From Acanthornis magna (lineage: Eukaryota > Chordata > Aves > Passeriformes > Acanthizidae): a DNA stretch of 64,000 nt. Position 1 is the stretch's first letter. Each line of letters begins with the position of its first letter. The stretch lies in assembly GCA_036785705.1 (NCBI GenBank), contig JAWUZG010000029.1, forward strand, positions 13,903,501-13,967,500, read 5' to 3'. Shown here piece by piece: positions 37,357 through 49,075 of the stretch. The notes beneath the pieces are model-generated. The model searched no databases. It had not been told where the DNA came from and saw nothing but the letters and a program-made list of their open reading frames with translations. Both the position numbers and the translations under genes were made by a program.

Positions 37357-40299
37357 GTATTTTTTTCAGTGTTTTGGGTCAGTGGTATTTGCATGCTTTT
37401 CTGATTCATGTTGTTTTTTCTCTGGACAAAATACTAGGTTAGGTCTTAGCTTGCCAATTAAATTAGATAATGTAGCAGGAAGTGAAATCTGTCCCTAAAT
37501 TCTGTCTTCAATTATAACTTCTCAACATTCTTTTCCCCCCTTTTCTGACCTCCCCAATACGAAAGGCCAGCAAACACGGACGAGTAATACAGAAGAATGG
37601 GTAGGCTGAATGGTGTCCTCTGTGTTAGTCGCAACACCTAATTTTTCATTTTTAAAGAAGTCTTATTTTAGCCAGAAATACCCATTTTCACTTTAAGCTA
37701 GTCACTGCTCTAGCTCTTTATATAAACTCCTTATTTTTGTATTACAACTCTTGCCTTTACTTATCCCTTCCTTGGAGTAAAAATGCTAAACCCTCACTTT
37801 ACAATCCGTTACTTGGCTTGTGTTGAGGGTTAAAACAGAGGGTTAAAACAAGCAATTTAGTGTACGTCAGCTAATCCACAGTAATTTTCTGTGTGTGTTT
37901 AGTAACCAAAGCAGATGCGACGTTTTCCATCAAACCAAGCACTCAGTCATTAATTAAAAAGACCTGATTACCTCACATTCTTTGGCACTGGCTGACCTAC
38001 AGCAATTTGTCCACACATCTCTTGTCTCCAAAAGACATTTTCTGACTAGGCTCTGTAGCATTTTCAGATTCTTATCTTTGTCTAATTAAGTGAAAAGCAA
38101 CTAAATTAATGAAAGGAAGACAAATTCAGAAGTAGAATTAAAATAAACTTCCCAGTCATATAATTTGTCAGGTCTAATGTTCTAAACCCAGTAAATATTT
38201 CCAGGTTGGAAATTTCCGATACAGTTATTTTGCTATCACTAACCATATCCACTTTCTTTAATAAAACCCCTTAATAATGTGTTTGATGGCAGAAACATTT
38301 GCCTTCATAGCAGTGACTGCATGTATCATAAATAGAATGATTTTAGAAGTTAAAAAAACTGGTAGAAAAGGATTTTTCTTTTTCTGTTAGAGTACTTGCC
38401 GTTCAATTTTGCATTTCATTTTCCAGCAAGTACAGTTGGAGCAACCCTGATCCAGTGTTCGCAGATTTTGTGAAATAAAGTTTTCAAACAATGTGAACAG
38501 ATAAATATAGCATACTAAAATCCAATATCCAAAACCAGAAATTCTCTTAAGAGCTTTGACAGTGCTCTAAATGCAGAAGGGAAATGAGAGCCTGAAAATG
38601 AGTCTAGTTATTGGCTGTGACAAAAGTTGTGCAAAACTTACTTTACCGATGGCTACACTGTAGCATAAGCAAAGAATATATGAATAATTTAAGAGGGAGG
38701 GAAAGTCAAGTTCCATCAAATTCCATTTTCCCCTCTATGAAAAGCTATAAGCAGTGTCTGTAACAATTTTTTCATTAGTATTGGAAAAGTTTGGAAGGTA
38801 TTTTTGAAAATACCTTCATCTTTTGAATAAATTCGGTAAATTCTTAAAAAGTGAAGGTTTTTGATAAATGTCTGGGAGAGGGGGTAAAATTAGGTAGCAG
38901 TATAAGATTTTAGTGATGATCATTGTCATATAACATTAAATAACTGTATATCCAGACAAGCAAAAGTAAGCCTTTTCAGTTTTATTACTAATAATGACAA
39001 GGGTTTTTGCACAGTATTAATGTCTAAAGAGATAAATTGATATTCAGATAACTAGATCTGACTACATGTGATGATGTGTGAAAATTAAATGTGTGAATGC
39101 ATCTTTACAGCCTTTTATTACTACTTCTGTTCAGAACCGATTGCTTCAAATAGCTCATTATAACCTGTCAGTGGGGGAGAACAAGAATTCTGAGATGTTT
39201 TAAGGAAGATAAACAGGGCAAATACAAATGGACAGGCGAAGGAGAATTCTCAGGCACTGTATGCCAGCTATTTGGGTGATGCTTCTTTATGTGACTGAAA
39301 ATTTTCACAGCATTGTGTGAAGCGTGATGCTTGATGTTTCCATACAGGGGATTGTTTTAGTTCCCCAGCTTATATAATGAGAGAATAGCTTCATATTAGA
39401 TTTAAGCTTTTTTTTTTTTAAAAACCACTGTAGCACAGATGCTTTTGTTAATTTTTGGGTTACAAGCTATCTTTTGTTCAAAAATCATTTTATGAAAGAC
39501 TTGCAAATTTGAATGCTTTTACAAAAAATGCGTTTTTAGGGTTTCAAAAGCCCTTTACTCTTCCTCTTCTATTTTAAAATTAACATAAAGTAAATGGCCT
39601 CATAATTTTATTCTTACCTGTGGAAAAAAATGGTTACATTTTTTTCCTCTTCTTCCCTGTTTGGTTGATGGATAATTCAACAGGGTCTGCGAAAATTGCA
39701 TTGCAGTCATCATTCAGAGAATTTCTGAATGGAAACAAATTCTTACTTTGATACTCCAGATTAATTTTAAAGAGGAAAACATAAGATTCTATGCAAGTCT
39801 TTTCAGTTGTGCCATTGTGAATTTGGTTTTTTTGTTTTGGTCATCCACCGCACCTGCAGCTCAGTTCCTTTACTGTTGTGTCTCAAAAAAAAAAAAAAAA
39901 AGTTTTGATCTTGTGTGTAATTTTTGTTCAGCTGATGAACTTCTTGAGCCTTTTTGGCGATGTAATATTCTTTTCAAGTAATACACAGGCTATAGTTTCA
40001 TGCTTAATTGAAATTTAATTCTTCAGTGTTGAGTTGTTGATTAGAAAGCTGAAGAATTGTAATTTGCTTGTGCAGCTTTGCTTCATCTGCTTTGTACATA
40101 ACATATGAGTTTAATTCTTCAATTGTGGAAGCTACTTAATAGCACTGCTTTAGCATAACCCCTTTGTGGCTTTTTTTCCTGTGTGAAATGACTAAAGCTT
40201 TCTTATTTCCATTTGCCATTCATTTTTTAATCTGCTCTGCTCCCTCCCTCTTCATGGATTATAAATCCCTACCCTAATCCTGCCTTTACACTTGTTCAG
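37357..40299 (+). other. CLASP2: intron 14
   Basis: 2.9-kb intron. It has an A17 homopolymer at 39885-39901. A second exon-like stretch near 37571-37600 was examined and rejected. Confidence 0.85.
39885..39901. repeat. A17 homopolymer
   Basis: Seventeen consecutive A. No retrotransposon body recognised upstream. Confidence 0.9.
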
Positions 40300-40326
40300 G
40301 ATCACAGTCTGCTAACCCCATTGGTG
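40300..40326 (+). CDS. CLASP2: CLASP2 27-nt microexon 13b
   Basis: 27-nt phase 1-1 exon reading (R)SQSANPIG(A), which continues into GSRSGSPG of exon 14. It corresponds closely to RSRSANPAGAGSRSSSPG of CLASP1, so both its position and its content argue for a real exon inherited from the CLASP1/2 ancestor. The commonest human CLASP2 form I know lacks it (SQSQPGSRSGSPG). Acceptor tttacacttgttcag, donor gtaaga, both good. Probably alternatively spliced. Confidence 0.8.
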
Positions 40327-42280
40327 GTAAGAGTCTACAGAATTCATGTATACATCATTGTTTGATCACCTGTTTGACATACCTCATTTAAGGACCCTAT
40401 TCAGCAGAAATTCTGGCTGGCTTTTTTCATATGCTGCACGTAACTTAATTGGGTGTAATCCTTACGTAGAAAGCAAGAGAGATGGGAAGGGTTTGTCATT
40501 TTAGAATAGTGACTTAGCAATCTTTCTTTCATCATTCTGCTCACTTAGATCTGCTCGTTGTGGTAGTACTGACGACAAGGGTATGCCAATGCTGTTATTA
40601 GCGTAGTATTTTCATGATATTTAGTTACATTTGGTTTATTTACACTGCAGTGGTACACTTTGCAGGTCCGACTATAGAAAGATTAAATAAAGTATTAGAA
40701 TGAGAGGCTGTATTTTTTCTGAATATTCTGAGAATAGGTTTTTCAGGTTTCTGACCTGTTGAAGAAAATCTACAAGACTCCAGCACAGTGAAACCTTTAC
40801 AATATTTTTATTGTTTTAAAGATGTACCAAACAGGAAGAAAACATAGTAATATCAGGTCTAAGTTGAAATACCCTGATATGAAGAAACTGTCAAACTCTT
40901 AATTTTTGCAGACCACAGCACTTTTACAGGTTTGCTTATTCTTTTGTTGCTATAAAAGTTGTGCTTGTTTTTTTCCAGGCTGTGTAATACTTTATTATTT
41001 CTGCTGAATAGGTCCATAGTTTGGAAAAGTGATTTTGCTAAATAATCATTTCAAGTTTGAATTCAAACAATGAATCTGAAAGTATATGCATGGTACATTG
41101 TTTTAGATTTCTCTCTTCCACCCAGCATACATTTTATTTTGTTTGGGATTTTGTTTCATTTTTCATATAGTCAAGCTTTAGTCAACTTGTATCTTTTTTT
41201 CAATGTGCCTCATAAGAAGTAACCCATGAAATTCACTTGAAAAGTTGCATGTTGTCTGTAAATTTGATAGCATCACTGTGGTAATACAGTTACCTGATTG
41301 TATTTTAAAGATTAACGAAGGGTTCAAATCTGTATGTAATTAATCTTTGCTTGAAATTCTGTTTTGCTTTTTATTTGATCATATTTCTTGAATTCTACAG
41401 CTGGAAGCAATATATTAATATCAGCTGGTGATATAAATCAGTTACAGCTAGAGAAGAATGAATTCTTTGTTAGGACTTACAACTTCAATATTCTGTAACT
41501 GAAATATCAAAATTAAAGATGAGCGACCACAGTTTCTGATAGTGATACAGTACCTTGAACATCTGTAGTTCTTTGTAATATATGGTTTTAATTAGCAGAA
41601 ATTTAAGACACTTAAATATGTCTTAATTATCTTTTTAGCTTTTTTAAACCCAATTGAAGATTTTCTGTAATTTGTGGGGTAACCTCCACAGAAATGTACA
41701 CAGGTATTTTAATTGTCTTCAGTCACATTTTATTTGACATCAGAATAATACTAGATGACCCCATGCTTCTAAAAGCAAGGGAGAAGAGTTCAAATGTTAG
41801 GAAAATCACAGTATTTCATTGTAACATTGGGTGCATTGGAAGAGCTAGGATAATGATGAAATCCTAGTTTAAAATTTCTCCCTTTAGCTTTCTGACAGAT
41901 TGGTTTCTTTGTTTTTCTTTATCAATAGGAAATGTGATTAGTGAGACCACATAGCTTAAAAAAAACAAACACAGAAGTGTTCGTGTTAGGGACCATGGAA
42001 CTCTTGACAAAGTCCAGAAATAATAATTGTGGTTTTTTGAGCTTATATAGTGCTAAATACCGTGTCAAGTGCTTCCTTGCATTGATAATTTTAACTACCT
42101 CTTATGTTGTACTGTAAGAACTTGGACTAAGGCATTCTATTTCATGTTTTTACCTTGTAAGTTTCTCCTGATCATTTCAGTCTACCACCACCTTCCTACT
42201 AACTTCAGGTATTATTTTCTGTTTAACCATGGTTGTTTATCCACTATGGTGTTACTAATATTTATTCATTTTACCTTCAG
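40327..42280 (+). other. CLASP2: intron 15
   Basis: 2.0-kb intron, no recognised content. Confidence 0.87.
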
Positions 42281-42451
42281 CTGGCAGTAGATCTGGGTCT
42301 CCTGGAAGAGTTTTGACAACAACCACACTTTCCACTATGAGCACAGGAGTTCAGAGAGTGTTGGTGAATCCTGCAGCTGCACAAAAACGGAGCAAAATCC
42401 CACGAAGTCAGGGATGCAGTAGAGAAGCTAGTCCTTCTAGATTGTCAGTAG
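42281..42451 (+). CDS. CLASP2: CLASP2 window exon 14 (first SxIP motif)
   Basis: 171-nt phase 1-1 exon, residues 402-457. It encodes GSRSGSPGRVLTTTTLSTMS, TGVQRVLVNPAAAQKR and [24 protein letters not shown] (codons at 42391-42402) is an SxIP motif in a basic Ser-rich context. SxIP motifs dock in the EB1 hydrophobic pocket and bring CLASP to growing plus ends. The VLTTT to VLVN segment is specific to CLASP2. SP and SxxxS serines make it a likely kinase target. Acceptor ttttaccttcag, donor gtgaga. Confidence 0.97.
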
Positions 42452-43368
42452 GTGAGAATCACCAAGTGGCTCTTGGTTTCTTTATAGCCCTTCTTACTTT
42501 AAGTGCTGGATATCTACAGCTGATATTTAGTTATAGGTGGATGAAAAAAATAGAATACATCCTCATAACCTGAAATGAGGTTGTTTTCTGAGGCTAGTCT
42601 CTGATATACAAGACAGTTTTAAACTGAAGCTGAAACTTAAAGTTTTTCTTGTCAGAATATAGTGGTTGTTCTTTTCCTCACCTCCCTTTCTTCCTTCTCT
42701 TTTTTCACTTCACACCCAAAATACCCACATCCACTGAATGAAAGTGTGATAACATTTTGAAAATACGTTCATTACTTCATGTCTTCCGTGTGTGTGTGTG
42801 CGCATGTGTATAATGCTATGATGCGAAAATGAAAGTTACATGTCTCCAACCTCACAGTATAATCTGATTTCATTTTATTGCAAGCAATATTATTGAAAAA
42901 TGTCTGTTGACTTTAATGGTATTGATGCTGTTCTCTGTTTGTATTGTTGATTTCTCTTAGCTGCGTAATTTTTTTATTTTCCTTCTTTAGAGAGCTGTGG
43001 GGTTTTGCATTGGTGCTACTGTTGATTAACTTGATCTTAAGCACAAATTCTGAATCATTACTCTCTGTTACTTGTTTTTTCTCCATCCTTTCCAAAAGGT
43101 CTTTCAGCCATTCTGTAAAGAATTAGTAAATTTCCATTTTAAGCTGTGCAAAGAAATAATTTCATTGAACTGGCTACACTTAGAGTAATCCAGCACAATC
43201 AAGGAAGTCTGTAGAAAAGGCTATGACTTACAATGCGACATAATCATCAATGTCTTTTAGAAATGCGTCTTTGATCTTACTGCGAAACAGAATTGCATTA
43301 AAACCACAACTTTTCTTATGTCTTCTCCCTCCTGTGCTGCTGTTTGTCTGCACCCTGAATCATACTAG
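42452..43368 (+). other. CLASP2: intron 16
   Basis: 917-bp intron with a short TG-rich simple repeat (42788-42810). Confidence 0.88.
42788..42810. repeat. TG-rich simple repeat
   Basis: cgtgtgtgtgtgtgcgcatg with flanking gt units; a short imperfect dinucleotide repeat. Confidence 0.85.
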
Positions 43369-43476
43369 CGCGAGGCAGCCGCATTCCTCGGCCTAGTGTG
43401 AGTCAGGGCTGCAGTCGGGAGGCCAGCCGTGAAAGTAGCAGGGACACGAGCCCTGTCCGCTCTTTCCCACCCCTTG
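43369..43476 (+). CDS. CLASP2: CLASP2 window exon 15 (second SxIP motif, phosphoserine ladder)
   Basis: 108-nt phase 1-1 exon, residues 459-493: [20 protein letters not shown] and [19 protein letters not shown] (43377-43388) is the second EB-binding SxIP motif. After it, four serines stand exactly four residues apart (codons at 43413, 43425, 43437, 43449), and the last lies in a TSP site. This is the arrangement for CDK priming and then stepwise GSK3 phosphorylation, which in CLASP2 is known to weaken microtubule binding. It is GC-rich compared with its introns. The acceptor is weak in pyrimidines (gaatcatactag); donor gtaagt. Confidence 0.96.
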
Positions 43477-46400
43477 GTAAGTACTCGGAGCCCCTTGTCG
43501 TGCATGGCTGTCCTTGCCCTTCGTTACGTGCGCCTAACGAATCCATGCCTCCTTCATTTAGCTCCTAGCTGGCCACCGTGTTCTCCCTTCCTTTGGCTCT
43601 CTCCCCACTTACCCCGATGGAGAATTGACCAATGTGTGAATGGGTTGCACACTGGAAAAATACACGCTTTGCTAGTGTCAGTCTGAAGTACCAAGTCTAG
43701 AAAGGTGTGTGTGATGCGCAGTATCTAGATGCCTTTTTGAAAAGGCACTCCTGGTTTTGGAAATTTTTTTGAAATTGCATGTTTCTCTATTCATTGCAGC
43801 AGTCATTGCTTGGGTACTTGAGTGCAGGGTCAGCTGTTGCTTGAAATTTTCTGCCTAGTCAATGAATCATTTTAGTGTGGAAGAAGAAAATACACTTCAT
43901 TATGTCCCCTTAGCTATATGGTCAGCAGCTTCTTGGTCTGACACAAATTGCAAGATTTTACAAGATTATCACGGTGTTTCTGAGATGTCAATAAGGCATA
44001 AGAATATTAGTTTATAATTAGTTGGACATGTTGTTGGTTGAGGATTAAGGAAGGTTCTCATCTCCATATGTCCTTGTTAAGGTTACTGTGAAGTTTATGG
44101 TAAATTTTGGTTAAAGTACTTTTGCACATTGTATTTGTAGATTGGGGGGTTTTTTGATTGTTCGGTAATACCAAACTCTCTGTGCAATTGTATCTGAAAC
44201 AGTTCTTTTTTTCCTGATACCTTTGTCTGAAATAGTCTTTAGTATGTATCCTTCTTACTTGGTTTGTTCAGTGTAGCATACAGTTAAGGACTTCATAGCA
44301 CTAGCTGTTAAACATAGTCTGAAAATAGTAAATCTCTGGTTTCTATCTCAAATTGAGGCACCCAACTGTACTTCTAATTAGCAGTGGACATATGTTGTAG
44401 TCTGTTACAGCTTCCTGCCAGCCATGGTTTTATTTGGAATGTACAGATGAACTGAATGAAGGCTGTTTCAATAACTAATGCTAGTTTGCCCGGATGCTGT
44501 TTAATTGGGAAGTGATACTAAAAGTAGATGTTATGCAGGATCCATTAGGAAACTTGTATCTTTTTTTCCTAAAACACAGCTGGAAGATTGTGTTGAAGTA
44601 CACATGTACCTTCTGTTCTTTTAAAAACAAGGGTGTTTTGCAGAACTCTTTGTGCATCTTTTGCTGCCTTACAGCTAGATTTGAATTGTATGCGTGCAAG
44701 ATCAGATTTACAACTTGTAATTGGTCAAATGCTTGCTATCTTAAGATCTCTGTATTAAGGTAATACCACGAGAAGTGTTGCTGGGATAGATGCCACTGGA
44801 GGTTTTTTTTTAAATTGATGTAGTTCAATTTTATAACTTAGATAATCAAGTAAGTACCTATACTAGTGAAGTAGGTGGAATTCTTTGATAGCACAGAAAA
44901 TGCAAAGTAACATGTATAGGAATCCAGCATTAGTTAAAAAAAAAGGTAGTTATACTTGGAAAAAATGAAGATTCCTTTTAGTATGACTTTTTATTTGAAT
45001 TATTTGAAATGTCATTCAGGGTTTCATTGGACCAGTTTTATCTTAGGGGATGCAATTAGCTTCTGTCAAAAATACCAGATTTCGTGTTTTTCAGGGAAAA
45101 AGTGAAAGATTAAATAAGGCGAATTCAGCTCTGTGTAGCTAGAGGCAGCTTGACATGGGGATGAAGAGAGGAATGTAACTTGCGTTGCCTCTCATTCTCA
45201 GCACAGAAATTTTTGCTTACAAACACAAAATAAAATGGATTTTATCTCCCTTGAAGGTATAAAATGACCTAAAAGCTACATAATTGTGTCACTGTATATG
45301 TTGGTATGAAGTGTTTATGTAATCTCACGTCTCAGTATAACATTATGAACTGGAACATAACAGCCACTAAGAAGCAAGTGATTTGCAATTTATATAGATG
45401 TGTCTATTTTTGTTAAATACAGTTAATATTATATATCAGACTAGTATAATGCCCGTATTTTAGTTAAGAAATTGAGTCCATTTTAAATATTAATTTGATT
45501 CATCCTTTAAAAAAATGAAACAACAAAAGTCAATACTTGACAATTTCTGCAATTTGGGGGTACGAAGAATATTCTTGAAAATATGTTTTGGAATGAGGTA
45601 TTTCACCCAATATATAGTGCTTTTTTTCACTGTCTTAAAAACTTGTCCAGCAAATTTCAAATGGGTATAGGGGCAGGAGTAATTTCAAGTTACTTACCAA
45701 AAATTGGAATTTTTAATTTTCAGTTGTACCTTTCAGGGCTTTTTGGTGGAAAGTAGTGGATAGGTTTATCCCATTAATGCTTGTTTTTAAAGGGCTGTCA
45801 GCTGTGATGTCTGTGTTGTGACATCCTCAGTCCCGTCTCCTTTTCCATGCTGAGACTCACTTTCTAAAGAACCAAGTATTCCACAAAGCATTAGTTCCAA
45901 AACAAAATACCCTAGCCAAACATCTTCATGCAGGATTAGTTAGAAATAAAGTACATCCCTGTATGTATGTCAGGAGTGGATAGCTTTAATGCGGAAAGAC
46001 ACAGTGTTGTCTCTGGGATCTTTATGGGACTTAAAATCTTTATGGAATGCACTCAGGTTAAAAGGGGCACTTCCCAAAATGTCGTTTAGTCCATGTCAGT
46101 GTTACATGATTCAAATCAGACTCTTAAATGGTCTTTGTTAATCAGAGAAAAGAAGGATTAATTTTCTTCCTAGTTTCTATTTATGCTACTTTATGTATCC
46201 AAAAAGCAAAAAATATTTGCATTTACAGTTACTTATTAAATCATAAGATTATATCTGGGGTTTATACCACTGTGGATGGACATTTGAATTCAAGTTTAAA
46301 TTGTCATTTATGTGGCACTAAAAAACTGAAGAGAACTTAAAGAGTTTAAAAACACATTTAATTTTAAAATTGCTTGTTTTAAGAAAGAAAGTACTAGCAA

Positions 46401-47201
46401 TGATGAGTCAACTTCTTCGGAATTGCTAAAAAAACCAGTTTTATACAGGTGACATAAAGAGAGAGATACTCAGTTTTATTCAGAAATCCTTAAGCATCTT
46501 CAGTTTCCATAACTTTAAAGAATCTTAATGAGCTGTAGTAATTAACATGTGTTTCAATTTCACATCTTATTTAAATAAAACATAAGTATGTGAATTATTA
46601 ATTGCATTGACTTATGTTAAACTTTTATTTATAATTCGATAATTTTTACTTCGATTTACGTAGTGATGAGTTTTAACTGCAGTTGAGTTGTTTGCAACGT
46701 AAGCAAGAATTCAAGTGTATACAAATTGTCAGCTGCCAACACAGCAGGTTCGTGCAGGAGACACTTTTTGCAGATAATGTTTGATATGTGAGCTCTGGCT
46801 CTGACTTGAGCACACAGAATTTAGTTAAGTCTACAGTGCAACACCAGTGTCAGTGCACTGATAACTTGTTAGGTATTTCTGATGATTGTGTTTGTGTGTG
46901 TGTGCATGTGTGTCTGTGCACCTTTTCTTCTTTGAACTTAAACATACTCGCTTTTACCCTGCTCTTAATATTTTAAATTACAAAAAAATTATGCATGAAA
47001 TGTCCAGTGTACATAAACCTATATAATCATATTCTCTATAATCAAAGAACTTCCCTGAAGATTTTTGCTTCTGTTTAATACTCAGTTTCTTGTGCTTAAG
47101 CTGAATCTTTTTGATAAATATTCTCTTGTTCATCTGAGCAGCTATTGCAGCACTTTGATTCCATGGTCATAGATAGGGTTTATTTAATCCTGTTATTGCA
47201 G
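43477..47201 (+). other. CLASP2: intron 17
   Basis: 3.7-kb intron containing a TG-rich tract (46887-46919). Nothing else recognised. Confidence 0.86.
46887..46919. repeat. TG-rich simple repeat
   Basis: Imperfect (TG)n, interrupted by tttg, catg and tctg. Confidence 0.8.
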
Positions 47202-47264
47202 CTTCCAGACATCACTCCAGATCCACTGGTGCCCTCTACGCTCCTGATGCTTATGGGGCCACAG
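47202..47264 (+). CDS. CLASP2: CLASP2 window exon 16 (linker cassette)
   Basis: 63-nt phase 1-1 exon encoding (A)SRHHSRSTGALYAPDAYGAT, residues 494-514. It matches the SRHHSRSTGALYAPEVYGAS insert of long human CLASP2 isoforms, with DAYGAT for EVYGAS. CLASP1 has no counterpart that I recall, and its frame-neutral borders fit an optional cassette. The acceptor is short of pyrimidines (aatcctgttattgcag); donor gtgaag. Confidence 0.95.
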
Positions 47265-47941
47265 GTGAAGGATGAGTACCCTTTGCTGTCATCTGTGCAG
47301 TCATCCTGGATTTTTTTTTCCCCACCCACTTGATTATTCTCATAGTTCAGTTTTAGAAAGCATTATTTATATTAATTTGAGTTTTGTGGTTATAATAATC
47401 CAGATAGATGTGTTTATGTTGCTAGATTTTGTCACCACCCTCATCCTCCAACGTTAATCCTTTTTCTTCCTTAACATTTTTTTACTTGCAGAAGAACTTT
47501 TTTTAGTTTTCCATTTTTTCGTATTTGTAGAGCATTCTTTATGCATGTAGTTTTCTAATCAACAGTCTCAATAGCCTACCTTTTATATTTGCTTTCTTTC
47601 TAAATGAAAACAAAAACCCAAAATGAAGAAGACACTAATTTAAATTAAAAAACCAAAACCAACGTTTCTTTCAAATAAAACCATTGTTTTGTTGGGTTTT
47701 TTCAGTGTGATATTGGATAAGAATGTTTGTAGGTGACTGGTTTTTTTATCTGAATTCTTATTTTTGTTTGTACCACTAAAGACTTCAGAATGAAAATGGT
47801 TATTTTATCCACTACATAATTAATTTAAAATGTTAAGCAAATGTTTTTCTTCTGCTTGGGTTTTTATAAGTGAGTGTGATATTTACATCCTAGCTTTCCA
47901 TTCTGATGGAATTCTTGTATTTATTTTTGTTGTTATAACAG
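47265..47941 (+). other. CLASP2: intron 18
   Basis: 677-bp T-rich intron, no recognised content. Confidence 0.9.
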
Positions 47942-48048
47942 GTACTGGCTTTGGAATTAGTCAGTCGAGTAGATTGTCGTCATCAGTTAGTGCTATGCGA
48001 GTTCTGAACACAGGTTCTGATGTGGAAGAGGCAGTAGCAGATGCTTTG
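47942..48048 (+). CDS. CLASP2: CLASP2 window exon 17 (end of linker)
   Basis: 107-nt exon, phase 1 in and phase 0 out, residues 516-550. It encodes TGFGISQSSRLSSSVSAMRV and LNTGSDVEEAVADAL. It matches human CLASP2 from GYGISQSSRLSSSVSAMRVLNTGSDVEEAV-type sequence. CLASP1 shares only the NAMRVL and AVADAL blocks. Acceptor tttttgttgttataacag, donor gtaaga. Downstream of it, intron 19 carries a retroviral solo LTR. Confidence 0.97.
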
Positions 48049-48459
48049 GTAAGAATCTCACACTTACCTTGTGTAGGTTACAGGGTCTTAAAGTGTTTGG
48101 TACCTGTACATTAAAGTATGCAAAAGAACTTGTCATTTTTTATTTTATTGGCTTATTGGGAAAAAAAAAAGAAGAAACTGAATTGCTGGAGCTGCAAGTA
48201 TTGGAATTTTCATTCCCTACAGAAGTTTTAACTTCTGAGAAATGTGCTTTTTTCCATGGCAGACAGGAAATAGTCTTGGACTGTTGTGTCGGAGTGGCCC
48301 AAGGAGCCACTTAAGCAGGGAGCAGTAACCAGCAGTTTCACACAACAGCCAGAAAAACTTCAGGATAGGTTGAAGGCTTTTTAGAGCTGGGAATTATGAC
48401 AGCTAAAGCCCTCTGCGTACCGTAAGCCTAGGTGCCATTTAAAGTTTTTCTGTCTGACA

Positions 48460-48464
48460 GCAGG
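48460..48464. repeat. target-site duplication, left copy (gcagg)
   Basis: Five bases directly before the TG that begins the LTR. Identical to 49071-49075. Confidence 0.8.
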
Positions 48465-49070
48465 TGACATTGATGCTGAAGAGAGAAACTCGTGGTTGGG
48501 CAGCCAAGTCCCACACAGCCACTCTCTCACTCGCTTCCACACCAGTGAGGTCAGAGAGAGAATCAGGCGGGTAAAAGCCAGAAAACTCATGGGTTGAGAT
48601 AAAGACAGTTCAGTAGGAAAAGTAAAACCTGTGTATATAGGCAGAGCAAAACAAGGAATTGATTCACTCCATCCCATGGGCAGGCAGGTGTTCAGCCATC
48701 TCCAGGAGAGCAGGGCCCCATCACACGTAACAGTGACTTGGGAAGGGAAACGCCATCGCTTCAACCATCCCCTCTTTTGTCCTTCTTCCCCCACTTTATA
48801 TGCTGAGCATGATGTCACATGGTCCAAAATGTCCCTTTGGTCAGTTTGGTTCATCTGTCCTGGCTGTGTCTCCTCCCAACCTCCCATTCACCACCAGCTT
48901 CCAGGCCAGTGTGGCAGTAGGAAAAGCAGAAAAGGCCTTGGCTCTGGGTAAGCCCTGCTCAGCAATAACAAAACCCTCTCTATATTAACGACTCTTTGTT
49001 CAGCACAAATCCAATACATAGCCCCATACCAGACACTGTGAGGAAAATTACCCCAGCCAAAACCAGCACA
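48465..49070 (-). mobile_element. solo LTR of an avian endogenous retrovirus (ERVL-like)
   Basis: 606-bp element starting TG and ending CA on the + strand, flanked by a perfect 5-bp direct repeat (gcagg). It has no retroviral genes, so it is a solo LTR left by recombination between two LTRs. The sequence resembles an LTR family that I associate with bird ERVL-type elements (for example aaaactcatgggttgagata, aggcaggtgttcagccatct, tttatatgctgagcatgatg). In the family's sense direction, the minus strand here, TATAAA lies at 48795-48800. It reads opposite to CLASP2. Substitutions suggest moderate age. Class is inferred from the 5-bp duplication and from memory. Confidence 0.88.
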
Positions 49071-49075
49071 GCAGG
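49071..49075. repeat. target-site duplication, right copy (gcagg)
   Basis: Five bases directly after the CA that ends the LTR, matching 48460-48464. Confidence 0.8.

Noticed and set aside
37566..37600. Exon-like stretch between AG and GT (gccagcaaacacgg...gaatgg)
   Set aside because: From the AG at 37565 the length is 35 nt and breaks the phase series; from the AG at 37570 the phase 1 reading hits a TAA after four codons. The acceptor tract is also interrupted.
39701..39770. Open stretch after cag at 39702 reading RSAKIALQSSF-like residues in phase
   Set aside because: No GT donor in good context follows before the frame ends, and the sequence resembles no CLASP segment.
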